A stretch of 64,000 bases of DNA from Escherichia sp. E1V33. GTDB taxonomy: Bacteria > Pseudomonadota > Gammaproteobacteria > Enterobacterales > Enterobacteriaceae. The stretch lies in assembly GCF_004211955.1 (NCBI RefSeq), contig NZ_RHJI01000004.1, positions 62,001 through 126,000 on the forward strand. Direction: 5' to 3'. Of this stretch, positions 8,240 to 17,751 are shown piece by piece. Within the stretch, counting starts at the first letter, position 1; each line of letters starts with the position of its first letter. The translations under genes were made by a program, and so were the position numbers. The notes under the pieces are model-generated. The model did not search any database. It saw only the letters and a program-made list of their open reading frames with translations, and was not told where the DNA came from.

Positions 8240-9250
8240 TTAGCATATACGAGGTAGCGGTTCGGCGTGTGGTAGATCGAGAGTTCGTTTCACGCCATAA
8301 AGTCCAGCGAGACGAACACCTTTACGCTCAACCACTTCGCCAATCAATGCTGCATCTTGCCCCAGTGGGTGGGAACGCAGCGCCGCCAGCACTTGCTCTG
8401 CCGCGTTACGCTCTACGGCAATCACCAGCTTACCTTCGTTGGCAAAGTTGAGGGCGTCCAGTCCCAGCAATTCGCAAACGCCACGCACGGCAGGTTTAAC
8501 CGGCAGTGCTGCTTCTGAAAGTTCAATACCGCAACCGCAGGCTGCCGCGAACTCATGAACTACCGCGTTCACTCCACCACGGGTAGCATCGCGCAGCGCT
8601 TTCACGCCGGGAATGTCGCGCAATGTCTGAATCAGCGGCGTCAGTACCGCGCAATCGCTGACCAGCTCGCCGTCCAGCCCCAGCTGCTCGCGCAGGTTAA
8701 GGATAGTTGCACCGTGGTCGCCGAGCGTACCGCTAACCAGCAGAACATCGCCTGCGGTGAGAGTTTGTGCTCCCCAGTGAATATTCGCTGGGATCGAGCC
8801 CATGCCGGCAGTATTGATAAACAGTTTATCCGCCGCCCCACGCTGTACCACTTTCGTGTCGCCAGTGACGATGGCGATTCCTGCCGCGCGGGCGGTTTCT
8901 GCCATGCTGGTTACTACCGCTTTCAGCGTCTCCATCGGTAATCCTTCTTCAAGGATAAATCCACAGGAGAGATAACGTGGGGTAGCGCCGCTGACCGCAA
9001 CGTCATTGGCCGTGCCGCAAATCGCCAGCTTGCCGATATTACCGCCAGGGAAGAACAGCGGGTCGATGACGTAACTGTCAGTGGAGAACGCCAGACGGTC
9101 GCCTTCCGCCATCAGTTGCGCCAGGTCAAGACGAGCCTGATCTTCCTGTTCTGCCAGCCACGGATTAGCAAACGCCTCCATAAACAGGCTGTTGATTAAT
9201 TGCTGCATCGCCTGGCCGCCGCTGCCGTGGGCGAGTTGGATATTATTCAC
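8240..9250 (-). CDS. hypE: HypE, carbamoyl-dehydratase for hydrogenase CN ligand synthesis
   Basis: A 336-residue protein of the PurM/AIR-synthase fold. The C-terminus is PRIC, whose final Cys accepts the carbamoyl group from HypF; ATP-dependent dehydration then yields the thiocyanate that supplies the CN ligands of the NiFe site. An N-terminal ATP-binding stretch (STDSYVIDPLFFPGG) and GTANDVAVSGA are visible. The start codon is GTG and overlaps the end of hypD by 4 bp. It works with HypC/HypD, encoded just upstream. Confidence 0.97.
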   Translation of the reverse strand: MNNIQLAHGSGGQAMQQLINSLFMEAFANPWLAEQEDQARLDLAQLMAEGDRLAFSTDSYVIDPLFFPGGNIGKLAICGTANDVAVSGATPRYLSCGFILEEGLPMETLKAVVTSMAETARAAGIAIVTGDTKVVQRGAADKLFINTAGMGSIPANIHWGAQTLTAGDVLLVSGTLGDHGATILNLREQLGLDGELVSDCAVLTPLIQTLRDIPGVKALRDATRGGVNAVVHEFAAACGCGIELSEAALPVKPAVRGVCELLGLDALNFANEGKLVIAVERNAAEQVLAALRSHPLGQDAALIGEVVERKGVRLAGLYGVKRTLDLPHAEPLPRIC

Positions 9251-10368
9251 GCTTCACTCTCCTGCTGACGATACTGATACCATGCGGCACATGCCCCTTC
9301 GGAGGAAACCATAAGTGCGCCGAACGCGGTTTGAGGATTACAGGTGTTACCAAACAGCGGGCATTGATGCGGCTTACATTTGCCGGTCAATACTTCACCA
9401 CAACGTGCGCGTGGGTCATCGCAAACCTGCTGCGGTGCCGGGCGGAAATGTGCTTCGGCATCGAATCGTTGATAATCCGGCGTCAGGTGCACGCCAGAAG
9501 ATTCGATCACCCCAAGGCCGCGCCATTCGCTATCGCCATTGACGCAGAAGACGTCAGCAATCGCCTGTTGTGCCAGCAAATTACCTGCATCTGGCACCAC
9601 TCGTCGGTACTGATTCTCTACTTTGCTGTGGTCCGCTATTTTCTGCTCCACCAGCATCACCACGCCTTGCAGTAGATCAAGTGGTTCGAATCCAGCTACC
9701 ACCAGAGGACGATGAAAATCGCTGGCGATAAAATTATAGGCATCGGTGCCAATCACCATACTGACGTGACCCGGCGCGAGAAACGCGTCGATGCCGTTAT
9801 CGGGTTGTTCCAGCAAACTGCGCAACGTAGGGATCAGCGTAATATGCTGACAGAAAAAGTAAAAATTCTGCACATCGCGGGCTTTTGCCTGTTGCAGAGT
9901 GATGGCGGTGGTCGGCATGGTGGTTTCAAACCCTAAGCCAAAGAACACCACTTTACGAGTTGGGTTATCCTGCGCCAGTTTCAACGCATCCATTGGCGAG
10001 TAGACGATGCGCACATCGGCGCCACGTGCTTTTGCCTGCAACAACGACCCCTGTTTCCCCGGTACGCGCATGGCGTCGCCAAAGGTACAGAAGATGACGT
10101 CCGGATGGCTGGCAATTTCCACGCAGGTGTCGATTCTGCCCATTGGCAGAACGCACACCGGGCAACCAGGGCCGTGGATAAACTCAACGTTTTCCGGCAG
10201 TAACTGGTCGAGACCGAATTTAAAGATGGCGTGGGTATGACCGCCGCACACTTCCATAATCCGCAGAGGGCGGTCGGCAGTGTATGAAAGATGTGAAGCA
10301 CGTTCGCGCAGATGCTCAATTAACTGCATCACTTGTTCCGGCGCGCGATATTCATCAACAAAACGCAT
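9247..10368 (-). CDS. hypD: HypD, Fe-S scaffold for Fe(CN)2CO assembly
   Basis: The 373-residue protein shows the family motifs CGGHTH, GPGCPVCV and FGLGFETTMPT, and a C-terminal cysteine set (CGEVLTGKCKPHQCPLFGNTC) that holds a [4Fe-4S] cluster. HypD with HypC forms the scaffold on which the iron receives its CN and CO ligands. Its start overlaps the hypC stop by one base and its stop overlaps the hypE start, consistent with tight translational coupling. Confidence 0.97.
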   Translation of the reverse strand: MRFVDEYRAPEQVMQLIEHLRERASHLSYTADRPLRIMEVCGGHTHAIFKFGLDQLLPENVEFIHGPGCPVCVLPMGRIDTCVEIASHPDVIFCTFGDAMRVPGKQGSLLQAKARGADVRIVYSPMDALKLAQDNPTRKVVFFGLGFETTMPTTAITLQQAKARDVQNFYFFCQHITLIPTLRSLLEQPDNGIDAFLAPGHVSMVIGTDAYNFIASDFHRPLVVAGFEPLDLLQGVVMLVEQKIADHSKVENQYRRVVPDAGNLLAQQAIADVFCVNGDSEWRGLGVIESSGVHLTPDYQRFDAEAHFRPAPQQVCDDPRARCGEVLTGKCKPHQCPLFGNTCNPQTAFGALMVSSEGACAAWYQYRQQESEA

Positions 10369-10640
10369 TATTTTTCCTCGCCATACAACAGCGCGCCGAC
10401 ATCCGGCTCAACGTCAAACATATTTTGTAAGGCGTCGAGAGTGTCGCGCGCTTCGGCTTCATTAATTACGCTCATGGCAAAGCCAACGTGGACCAGTACC
10501 CACTGGCCTACGCGCGGCTGACCGTTTTCATCGCAACTGCCGACTAGCGTTAAATCGACATCGCGCTGAATGCCGCAGACGTCGACTTTCGCCTGGTTGC
10601 CGTCAATGGTGCGAATCTGGCCAGGAACGCCTATGCACAT
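10368..10640 (-). CDS. hypC: HypC, hydrogenase maturation chaperone
   Basis: A 90-residue protein beginning MCIGVPGQ; the Cys after the initiator Met is the essential iron- and precursor-binding residue of the HypC/HybG family. In E. coli HypC serves mainly HycE (hydrogenase 3), bringing the Fe centre from HypD. The longer open frame starts at 10667, but only the ATG at 10640 exposes the conserved MC. It overlaps the end of hypB by 10 bp. Confidence 0.96.
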   Translation of the reverse strand: MCIGVPGQIRTIDGNQAKVDVCGIQRDVDLTLVGSCDENGQPRVGQWVLVHVGFAMSVINEAEARDTLDALQNMFDVEPDVGALLYGEEK

Positions 10641-11503
10641 CGCTGTGCCTCCAGCCAGTTCAGCCACAGGTCCATCCCTTCGCCGCTGGTGGCGGAAATG
10701 AGGATGATTTCAATTTCTGGGTTCACTTCGCGGGCACAGGCGATGCACTTCTCAACGTCAAAGTTGAGATACGGCAGTAAATCAACTTTGTTGAGCAGCA
10801 TCAGCGAGGCGGCGGCAAACATATGCGGATATTTCAGCGGTTTGTCTTCACCTTCGGTAACGGAAAGCACCGCCACTTTGTGTTTTTCACCGAGATCGAA
10901 GCTGGCCGGGCATACCAGGTTGCCAACGTTTTCGATAAACAGAATACCGTTATCGTCCAGTGGCAGGCGCGGTGCGGCGTCGGCGATCATCTGGGCATCG
11001 AGATGGCAGCCTTTACCGGTATTCACCTGAATCGCTGGTGTGCCGGTAGCGCGAATGCGGGCGGCATCGTTCACGGTTTGCTGGTCGCCTTCAATCACCG
11101 CACACGGAACGCTATCTTTCAGGCGCATTAAGGTTTCCGTCAAAAGCGTAGTTTTACCGGAACCAGGGCTGGAAACCAGGTTGAGTACCAACTGATTGCG
11201 GGCAGCAAAGCGCGCGCGGTTGCGTTCAGCCAGACGATTGTTTTTGTCCAGCACGTCAATTTCGACTTCCAGCATCCGACGCTGGCTCATACCCGGCGCA
11301 TGAGTGCCAGCTTCACCGTGACCATAATGCAGGTCGCCTTCTTCGGTCTGGCTGGGGGTAAATTCAGGCGCTTTAATGCCGGTGATTTTCATCTTCGGCC
11401 GTGCCGCCGGGGCAAAAGGTGCGCTACGAAACGCGGAATGAGGGTTATGTTCATCACCCTCGATATACAGGTTGCCTTCACCGCAACCGCATGTTGTACA
11501 CAT
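10631..11503 (-). CDS. hypB: HypB, GTPase for hydrogenase nickel insertion
   Basis: The 290-residue protein starts with the high-affinity nickel motif CTTCGCGEG and carries the SIMIBI-class GTPase motifs [11 protein letters not shown] (P-loop), [10 protein letters not shown] and LNKVDLLPY. With HypA and SlyD it delivers nickel to the large-subunit precursor after iron insertion. It begins 3 bp after the hypA stop. Some HypB proteins have a His-rich nickel-storage stretch; here only the short N-terminal Cys motif is present, as in E. coli. Confidence 0.97.
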   Translation of the reverse strand: MCTTCGCGEGNLYIEGDEHNPHSAFRSAPFAPAARPKMKITGIKAPEFTPSQTEEGDLHYGHGEAGTHAPGMSQRRMLEVEIDVLDKNNRLAERNRARFAARNQLVLNLVSSPGSGKTTLLTETLMRLKDSVPCAVIEGDQQTVNDAARIRATGTPAIQVNTGKGCHLDAQMIADAAPRLPLDDNGILFIENVGNLVCPASFDLGEKHKVAVLSVTEGEDKPLKYPHMFAAASLMLLNKVDLLPYLNFDVEKCIACAREVNPEIEIILISATSGEGMDLWLNWLEAQRCA

Positions 11504-11506
11504 CGC

Positions 11507-11857
11507 TCACTCCTGGTCTATTTCTATTCGCCGAATCTGTAAACCGTCGTCTGCCACAATCTGTAGCATGTCACCATGACACTGCGGACAGCGGCGGACG
11601 CGCTGGCTCAGTAGCGTCACATACTGCTGGCATGTTTCACACCAGCATTCGGCCTCTTGTTCTTCGAGGTGCAGTTTACAACCTTCTGCCACGCTGCCGC
11701 GGCAAACCAGATCAAAACAAAAGGCAAGAGAGCTGGTTTCGACACAAGAAAATGCGCCAATTTTGAGCCAGACCCCAGTTACGCGTTTTGCGCCGTGCTG
11801 TATGGCCTGCTGTTCGATCAATTCCAGTGCCCGCTGGCAGAGGGTTATTTCGTGCAT
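11507..11857 (-). CDS. hypA: HypA, nickel metallochaperone
   Basis: A 116-residue protein starting MHEITLCQRAL; the His after Met is the nickel ligand. The zinc site is formed by CETCQQ and CPQCHGD. The frame opens at 11929, but family start and length point to ATG 11857, preceded by GGGAGG. It is the first gene of the hyp operon, behind the -24/-12 element at 11888-11903. Confidence 0.96.
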   Translation of the reverse strand: MHEITLCQRALELIEQQAIQHGAKRVTGVWLKIGAFSCVETSSLAFCFDLVCRGSVAEGCKLHLEEQEAECWCETCQQYVTLLSQRVRRCPQCHGDMLQIVADDGLQIRRIEIDQE

Positions 11858-11887
11858 ATCGCCTCCCATTAACTGTTGCCCGTGACA

Positions 11888-11903
11888 AGCAATAATTATG
11901 CCA
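11888..11903 (-). promoter_or_regulatory. sigma54 (-24/-12) promoter of the hyp operon
   Basis: On the minus strand TGGCA (-24) and TTGCT (-12) are spaced as sigma54-RNA polymerase requires, 30 bp before hypA. The FhlA-type sites at 11926-11960 lie upstream. In E. coli this promoter raises hyp transcription under fermentation with formate. Confidence 0.8.
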
Positions 11904-11925
11904 GTGTTGATTATCTCTGATGTGA

Positions 11926-11960
11926 ACAATGTCGATGATGTCGAAATGACACGTCGTCAT
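11926..11960. promoter_or_regulatory. FhlA upstream activating sites, hyp/hyc intergenic
   Basis: Repeated TGTCGA- and TGACA-type elements (ATGTCGATGATGTCGAAATG, then ACACGTCGTCATG) sit between the divergent sigma54 promoters. They resemble the FhlA recognition elements known at hyc and hyp, and one block can serve both operons. Confidence 0.7.
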
Positions 11961-12015
11961 GGCGTCGAAAGTCGGCTGACTTATAAAAAATATATAAATA
12001 ACAATGAGATAAAAA

Positions 12016-12033
12016 TTGGCACAAAAAATGCTT
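12016..12033 (+). promoter_or_regulatory. sigma54 (-24/-12) promoter of the hyc operon
   Basis: TTGGCAC at 12016-12022 and the TGC at 12029-12031 form a clear -24/-12 pair, 36 bp before hycA. FhlA bound at 11926-11960 is the expected activator. Confidence 0.85.
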
Positions 12034-12068
12034 AAGGCTGGCATCTCTGTTAAACGGGTAACCTGACA

Positions 12069-12530
12069 ATGACTATTTGGGAAATAAGCGAGAAAGCCGA
12101 TTACATCGCACAGCGGCATCGTCGCCTACAGGACCAGTGGCATATCTACTGCAATTCGCTGGTTCAGGGGATCACGTTATCAAAAGCGCGCCTGCACCAC
12201 GCCATGAGCTGCGCGCCAGATAAAGAACTCTGTTTCGTACTTTTTGAACATTTTCGTATTTACGTCACCCTGGCGGATGGTTTTAACAGCCACACCATCG
12301 AGTACTACGTCGAAACGAAAGACGGTGAAGATAAACAGCGGATAGCACAGGCTCAGTTAAGCATTGACGGCATGATTGATGGCAAGGTCAACATCCGTAA
12401 TCGAGAACAGGTTCTGGAACACTATCTCGAAAAAATCGCTGGTGTTTACGACAGCTTATACACCGCCATTGAGAACAATACGCCGGTGAATTTAAGCCAA
12501 CTGGTAAAGGGGCAAAGCTCAGCAGCATGA
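12069..12530 (+). CDS. hycA: HycA, antagonist of FhlA
   Basis: The 153-residue soluble protein is the first gene of the formate hydrogenlyase operon. HycA lowers transcription of FhlA-dependent operons, apparently by acting on FhlA rather than on DNA. No helix-turn-helix or metal motif is visible. A 124-bp spacer with further FhlA-type sites separates it from hycB. Confidence 0.95.
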   Translation: MTIWEISEKADYIAQRHRRLQDQWHIYCNSLVQGITLSKARLHHAMSCAPDKELCFVLFEHFRIYVTLADGFNSHTIEYYVETKDGEDKQRIAQAQLSIDGMIDGKVNIRNREQVLEHYLEKIAGVYDSLYTAIENNTPVNLSQLVKGQSSAA

Positions 12531-12580
12531 GCTGAGGCTTTGCCTGGTTTGCAGGCGTCATGCCTGTTTGGGGATGGGCG

Positions 12581-12630
12581 TGTCGATGAGTGTCGAAAAT
12601 GACATTTCATCGGCATGTTTTCGTCAAAAA
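12581..12630. promoter_or_regulatory. FhlA-type sites in the hycA-hycB spacer
   Basis: TGTCGATGAGTGTCGAAAA at 12581 and the following TGACATTTCATCGG repeat the pattern seen upstream of hycA. An FhlA-binding region inside this spacer is known in E. coli. Just before it are short inverted repeats (CAGGC/GCCTG) that may fold in the transcript. Confidence 0.6.
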
Positions 12631-12654
12631 TGACAATCACCTGAGGAATGCCCG

Positions 12655-13266
12655 GTGAATCGTTTTGTAATTGCTGACTCCACGCTCTGTATCGGCTGCC
12701 ACACCTGTGAGGCTGCCTGTTCAGAGACGCATCGCCAGCACGGCCTTCAGTCTATGCCGCGCCTGAGAGTGATGCTTAATGATAAAGAATCTGCGCCGCA
12801 GCTCTGTCACCACTGTGAAGATGCACCTTGTGCGGTAGTCTGCCCGGTTAACGCTATCACTCGTGTTGATGGCGCAGTCCAGCTGAATGAAAGCCTGTGC
12901 GTAAGCTGCAAACTGTGCGGCATCGCCTGTCCATTCGGCGCAATCGAATTTTCCGGCAGCCGTCCGCTGGATATTCCTGCAAATGCCAATACCCCGAAAG
13001 CGCCACCGGCACCGCCTGCTCCGGCGCGTGTCAGCACGCTGCTTGACTGGGTGCCGGGTATTCGCGCTATCGCTGTCAAATGTGACCTTTGTAGCTTTGA
13101 TGAACAAGGTCCGGCCTGCGTGCGGATGTGCCCAACCAAAGCCCTGCATCTGGTGGATAACACCGATATCGCCCGCGTCAGCAAGCGTAAGCGTGAGCTG
13201 ACCTTTAACACGGACTTTGGCGATCTCACCTTGTTTCAGCAGGCTCAAAGTGGAGAGGCTAAATGA
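12655..13266 (+). CDS. hycB: HycB, Fe-S electron-transfer subunit of formate hydrogenlyase
   Basis: A 203-residue polyferredoxin with four [4Fe-4S] motifs: CIGCHTCEAAC, CHHCEDAPCAVVC, CVSCKLCGIAC and CDLC...CVRMC. It links formate dehydrogenase H (FdhF) to the rest of the complex. The start codon is GTG at 12655, behind GAGGAATG. Its stop overlaps the hycC start (ATGA). A Pro/Ala-rich stretch near residues 111-124 separates the third and fourth cluster motifs. Confidence 0.97.
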   Translation: MNRFVIADSTLCIGCHTCEAACSETHRQHGLQSMPRLRVMLNDKESAPQLCHHCEDAPCAVVCPVNAITRVDGAVQLNESLCVSCKLCGIACPFGAIEFSGSRPLDIPANANTPKAPPAPPAPARVSTLLDWVPGIRAIAVKCDLCSFDEQGPACVRMCPTKALHLVDNTDIARVSKRKRELTFNTDFGDLTLFQQAQSGEAK

Positions 13267-15089
13267 GCGCAATTTCACTGATCAATAGTGGCGTGGCGTG
13301 GTTTGCCGCCGCCGCTGTTCTGGCATTTCTCTTTTCATTTCATAAGGCGCTAAGTGGCTGGATTGCCGGAATTGGCGGCGCAGTTGGTAGCGTGTACACG
13401 GCAGCGGCGGGGTTCTCCGTGCTGACTGGTGCAGTCGGCGTGAGCGGCGCGCTTTCGCTGGTGAGTTTCGATATTCAAATCTCCCCGCTTAACGCGATTT
13501 GGCTGATTACCCTCGGCCTTTGCGGTCTGTTTGTCAGCCTCTACAACATTGACTGGCATCGACATGCGCAGGTGAAGTGCAACGGTTTGCAGATCAATAT
13601 GTTGATGGCTGCTGCCGTCTGTGCCGTCATCGCCAGCAACCTCGGTATGTTCGTGGTAATGGCAGAAATCATGGCCCTGTGTGCGGTGTTCCTCACCAGC
13701 AACAGTAAAGAGGGCAAACTGTGGTTTGCGCTGGGGCGTCTTGGCACTCTGCTGCTGGCGATTGCCTGCTGGCTGGTCTGGCAGCGTTACGGCACGCTGG
13801 ATCTGCGCCTGCTGGATATGCGCGTGCAGCAACTGCCGCTCGGTTCCGATATCTGGCTGCTCGGCGTGATTGGTTTTGGCCTGTTGGCTGGGATTATCCC
13901 GCTGCACGGCTGGGTGCCGCAGGCACATGCTAACGCCTCTGCGCCAGCTGCGGCGTTGTTTTCCACTGTAGTGATGAAAATTGGTCTGCTGGGCATTTTA
14001 ACCCTGTCACTGCTGGGCGGTAATGCACCGCTGTGGTGGGGAATTGCGCTGCTGGTGCTCGGCATGATTACCGCGTTCGTCGGCGGTCTGTATGCGCTGA
14101 TGGAGCACAACATCCAGCGCCTGCTGGCTTACCACACCCTGGAGAATATCGGCATCATCCTGCTGGGGCTGGGGGCTGGCGTAACGGGTATCGCACTCGA
14201 ACAACCGGCGCTGATTGCCCTTGGCCTGGTCGGTGGTCTGTACCATCTGCTTAACCATAGCCTGTTCAAAAGCGTACTGTTCCTCGGGGCGGGGAGCGTC
14301 TGGTTCCGTACCGGTCATCGCGATATCGAAAAACTCGGTGGTATTGGCAAGAAAATGCCGGTTATCTCCATCGCTATGTTGGTCGGGCTGATGGCAATGG
14401 CTGCGCTGCCGCCGCTGAACGGTTTTGCCGGGGAATGGGTTATCTATCAATCCTTCTTCAAACTGAGCAATAGTGGCGCGTTTGTTGCCCGTCTGCTGGG
14501 GCCGCTGCTCGCTGTGGGTCTGGCAATTACCGGTGCGCTGGCGGTGATGTGTATGGCGAAAGTCTATGGCGTCACTTTCCTTGGCGCGCCGCGTACCAAA
14601 GAAGCCGAAAACGCCACCTGTGCGCCGCTCCTGATGAGCGTATGCGTAGTGGCACTGGCGATTTGCTGCGTAATTGGCGGTGTTGCTGCGCCGTGGCTAT
14701 TGCCGATGCTCTCTGCTGCTGTACCTCTGCCGCTGGAGCCTGCTAACACCACCGTTTCTCAACCAATGATCACACTGCTGCTGATTGCCTGCCCGCTACT
14801 GCCATTCATCATCATGGCGATTTGCAAAGGCGACCGTCTGCCGTCACGTTCCCGTGGCGCGGCCTGGGTGTGCGGCTACGACCATGAAAAATCAATGGTG
14901 ATTACCGCTCACGGTTTTGCCATACCGGTTAAACAGGCGTTTGCGCCAGTGCTGAAACTGCGTAAATGGCTGAATCCGGTGTCGCTGGTGCCGGGCTGGC
15001 AGTGCGAAGGCAGTGCGTTGCTGTTCCGCCGGATGGCGCTGGTTGAACTGGCGGTGCTGGTGGTGATTATTGTTTCACGAGGAGCCTGA
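13263..15089 (+). CDS. hycC: HycC, NuoL/Mrp-like membrane subunit of formate hydrogenlyase
   Basis: The 608-residue protein has more than a dozen hydrophobic segments and the proton-translocation signature of antiporter-like complex I subunits (IPLHGWVPQAHANASAPAAA, YHLLNHSLFKSVLF). It anchors the hydrogenase 3 arm in the inner membrane; whether it pumps ions is debated. It lies between hycB and hycD with 2-4 bp junctions. Confidence 0.97.
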   Translation: MSAISLINSGVAWFAAAAVLAFLFSFHKALSGWIAGIGGAVGSVYTAAAGFSVLTGAVGVSGALSLVSFDIQISPLNAIWLITLGLCGLFVSLYNIDWHRHAQVKCNGLQINMLMAAAVCAVIASNLGMFVVMAEIMALCAVFLTSNSKEGKLWFALGRLGTLLLAIACWLVWQRYGTLDLRLLDMRVQQLPLGSDIWLLGVIGFGLLAGIIPLHGWVPQAHANASAPAAALFSTVVMKIGLLGILTLSLLGGNAPLWWGIALLVLGMITAFVGGLYALMEHNIQRLLAYHTLENIGIILLGLGAGVTGIALEQPALIALGLVGGLYHLLNHSLFKSVLFLGAGSVWFRTGHRDIEKLGGIGKKMPVISIAMLVGLMAMAALPPLNGFAGEWVIYQSFFKLSNSGAFVARLLGPLLAVGLAITGALAVMCMAKVYGVTFLGAPRTKEAENATCAPLLMSVCVVALAICCVIGGVAAPWLLPMLSAAVPLPLEPANTTVSQPMITLLLIACPLLPFIIMAICKGDRLPSRSRGAAWVCGYDHEKSMVITAHGFAIPVKQAFAPVLKLRKWLNPVSLVPGWQCEGSALLFRRMALVELAVLVVIIVSRGA

Positions 15090-15091
15090 GA

Positions 15092-16015
15092 ATGAGTGTT
15101 TTATATCCGTTAATTCAGGCGCTGGTGTTATTTGCCGTTGCGCCGCTGCTCTCCGGTATTACCCGCGTGGCGCGCGCCCGCTTGCATAACCGTCGCGGGC
15201 CGGGCGTGTTGCAGGAGTATCGCGACATTATCAAACTGCTGGGCCGCCAGAGCGTTGGCCCGGATGCCTCCGGCTGGGTGTTCCGCCTGACGCCGTATGT
15301 GATGGTGGGCGTCATGCTGACTATCGCTACTGCGCTGCCGGTGGTGACCGTTGATTCTCCGCTGCCGCAGCTGGGTGATTTGATCACCTTACTGTATCTC
15401 TTTGCCATCGCGCGTTTTTTCTTTGCCATTTCTGGTCTGGATACCGGTAGCCCGTTTACCGCTATCGGCGCGAGCCGTGAAGCGATGCTGGGTGTGCTGG
15501 TCGAGCCGATGTTGTTGCTTGGTCTGTGGGTTGCCGCGCAGGTTGCCGGTTCCACCAACATCAGCAACATCACCGACACCGTTTATCACTGGCCGCTGAG
15601 CCAGAGCATCCCGCTGGTGCTGGCGCTTTGTGCCTGTGCGTTCGCCACTTTTATCGAAATGGGCAAACTGCCGTTCGACCTGGCGGAAGCCGAGCAGGAG
15701 TTGCAGGAAGGTCCGCTCTCTGAGTATAGCGGCAGCGGCTTTGGCGTCATGAAATGGGGTATCAGCCTGAAACAACTGGTGGTGTTGCAGATGTTCGTCG
15801 GGGTGTTTATTCCGTGGGGACAAATGGAAACCTTCACCGCTGGTGGACTGCTGCTGGCGCTGGTGATTGCCATCGTCAAACTGGTGGTCGGCGTCCTGGT
15901 TATCGCGCTATTCGAAAACAGCATGGCCCGTCTGCGTCTTGATATTACTCCACGCATTACCTGGGCTGGGTTTGGCTTTGCATTTTTAGCGTTCGTCTCC
16001 TTGCTGGCGGCGTGA
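15092..16015 (+). CDS. hycD: HycD, NuoH-like membrane subunit
   Basis: This 307-residue, eight-helix-type protein is homologous to complex I subunit NuoH. Conserved features include RRGPGVLQEYRDIIKLL near the N-terminus and the acidic loop EMGKLPFDLAEAEQELQEG, which faces the quinone-like cavity in complex I. It joins the hydrophilic hydrogenase module to HycC. Confidence 0.97.
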   Translation: MSVLYPLIQALVLFAVAPLLSGITRVARARLHNRRGPGVLQEYRDIIKLLGRQSVGPDASGWVFRLTPYVMVGVMLTIATALPVVTVDSPLPQLGDLITLLYLFAIARFFFAISGLDTGSPFTAIGASREAMLGVLVEPMLLLGLWVAAQVAGSTNISNITDTVYHWPLSQSIPLVLALCACAFATFIEMGKLPFDLAEAEQELQEGPLSEYSGSGFGVMKWGISLKQLVVLQMFVGVFIPWGQMETFTAGGLLLALVIAIVKLVVGVLVIALFENSMARLRLDITPRITWAGFGFAFLAFVSLLAA

Positions 16016-16032
16016 TTAAAGAGAGTTTGAGC

Positions 16033-17742
16033 ATGTCTGAAGAAAAATTAGGTCAACATTATCTCGCCGCGCTGAATGAGGCATTTCCGGGCGTCGTGCT
16101 GGACCACGCCTGGCAGACCAAAGATCAGCTGACTGTCACCGTGAAGGTGAACTATCTGCCGGAAGTGGTGGAGTTTCTCTACTACAAGCAGGGCGGCTGG
16201 CTGTCGGTGCTGTTTGGTAACGACGAACGCAAACTGAATGGTCATTACGCCGTTTATTACGTGCTGTCGATGGAGAAGGGGACTAAGTGCTGGGTAACGG
16301 TTCGCGTCGAAGTTGATGCCAACAAACCGGAGTATCCGTCCGTGACGCCGCGCGTTCCGGCGGCGGTGTGGGGCGAGCGCGAAGTGCGCGATATGTACGG
16401 TTTGATTCCGGTTGGTCTGCCGGATGAACGCCGTCTGGTGCTGCCGGATGACTGGCCGGATGAACTTTATCCGCTGCGTAAAGACAGCATGGATTATCGT
16501 CAGCGTCCGGCACCGACCACCGATGCTGAAACCTACGAGTTCATCAACGAACTGGGCGACAAGAAAAACAACGTCGTGCCGATTGGTCCGCTGCACGTTA
16601 CTTCTGACGAACCGGGCCACTTCCGTCTGTTCGTCGATGGCGAAAACATTATCGACGCCGACTACCGCCTGTTCTATGTCCATCGCGGCATGGAAAAACT
16701 GGCGGAAACCCGCATGGGTTATAACGAAGTGACCTTCCTCTCTGACCGTGTGTGCGGGATCTGCGGCTTTGCTCACAGCACCGCCTACACCACGTCGGTG
16801 GAAAACGCGATGGGTATTCAGGTGCCAGAACGTGCGCAGATGATCCGCGCCATTCTGCTGGAGGTGGAACGCCTGCACTCGCATCTGCTCAACCTCGGCC
16901 TCGCCTGCCACTTTACCGGCTTCGACTCCGGCTTTATGCAGTTCTTCCGCGTGCGTGAAACCTCCATGAAAATGGCAGAGATCCTTACCGGTGCGCGTAA
17001 AACCTACGGCCTGAACCTGATCGGCGGGATTCGTCGCGATCTGCTGAAAGACGACATGATCCAGACCCGCCAGCTGGCACAACAGATGCGTCGTGAAGTG
17101 CAGGAGCTGGTGGATGTGCTGCTGAGCACACCGAACATGGAACAGCGCACTGTCGGCATTGGTCGTCTGGACCCGGAAATCGCCCGCGATTTCAGTAACG
17201 TTGGCCCGATGGTCCGCGCCAGCGGTCACGCCCGCGATACCCGCGCCGATCACCCATTTGTCGGCTATGGCCTGCTGCCAATGGAAGTCCACAGCGAGCA
17301 GGGCTGCGACGTTATTTCCCGTCTGAAAGTGCGTATCAACGAAGTCTATACCGCGCTGAACATGATCGACTACGGTCTGGATAACCTGCCGGGTGGCCCA
17401 CTGATGGTGGAAGGCTTTACCTACATTCCGCACCGCTTTGCGCTGGGCTTTGCCGAAGCGCCGCGCGGCGACGATATCCACTGGAGCATGACCGGCGACA
17501 ACCAGAAGCTGTACCGCTGGCGCTGCCGTGCCGCGACTTACGCGAACTGGCCGACCCTGCGCTACATGCTGCGTGGCAATACCGTTTCCGATGCGCCGCT
17601 GATTATCGGTAGCCTCGACCCTTGCTACTCCTGTACCGACCGCATGACCGTGGTCGATGTGCGTAAGAAGAAGAGCAAAGTGGTGCCGTACAAAGAACTC
17701 GAGCGCTACAGCATTGAGCGTAAAAACTCGCCGCTGAAATAA
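16033..17742 (+). CDS. hycE: HycE, [NiFe]-hydrogenase 3 large subunit (precursor)
   Basis: The 569-residue protein fuses a NuoC-like domain (residues about 1-160) to the NiFe catalytic NuoD-like domain. Nickel ligands are in RVCGICGFAHS and DPCYSCTDR. The tail after DPCYSCTDR is removed by HycI once nickel is inserted. The ATG at 16033 (MSEEKLG) gives the normal length; the frame begins 7 codons earlier at 16012, overlapping hycD. This subunit evolves H2 with electrons from formate. Confidence 0.98.
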   Translation: MSEEKLGQHYLAALNEAFPGVVLDHAWQTKDQLTVTVKVNYLPEVVEFLYYKQGGWLSVLFGNDERKLNGHYAVYYVLSMEKGTKCWVTVRVEVDANKPEYPSVTPRVPAAVWGEREVRDMYGLIPVGLPDERRLVLPDDWPDELYPLRKDSMDYRQRPAPTTDAETYEFINELGDKKNNVVPIGPLHVTSDEPGHFRLFVDGENIIDADYRLFYVHRGMEKLAETRMGYNEVTFLSDRVCGICGFAHSTAYTTSVENAMGIQVPERAQMIRAILLEVERLHSHLLNLGLACHFTGFDSGFMQFFRVRETSMKMAEILTGARKTYGLNLIGGIRRDLLKDDMIQTRQLAQQMRREVQELVDVLLSTPNMEQRTVGIGRLDPEIARDFSNVGPMVRASGHARDTRADHPFVGYGLLPMEVHSEQGCDVISRLKVRINEVYTALNMIDYGLDNLPGGPLMVEGFTYIPHRFALGFAEAPRGDDIHWSMTGDNQKLYRWRCRAATYANWPTLRYMLRGNTVSDAPLIIGSLDPCYSCTDRMTVVDVRKKKSKVVPYKELERYSIERKNSPLK

Positions 17743-17751
17743 GGAATCGCC

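Noticed and set aside
13350-13928. 192-codon minus-strand frame
   Set aside because: It is a shadow of hycC with low-complexity His/Gln-rich translation.
16048-17481. 477-codon open frame on the minus strand
   Set aside because: It is antisense to hycE; His/Gln/Val-rich composition is typical of a codon-bias shadow.
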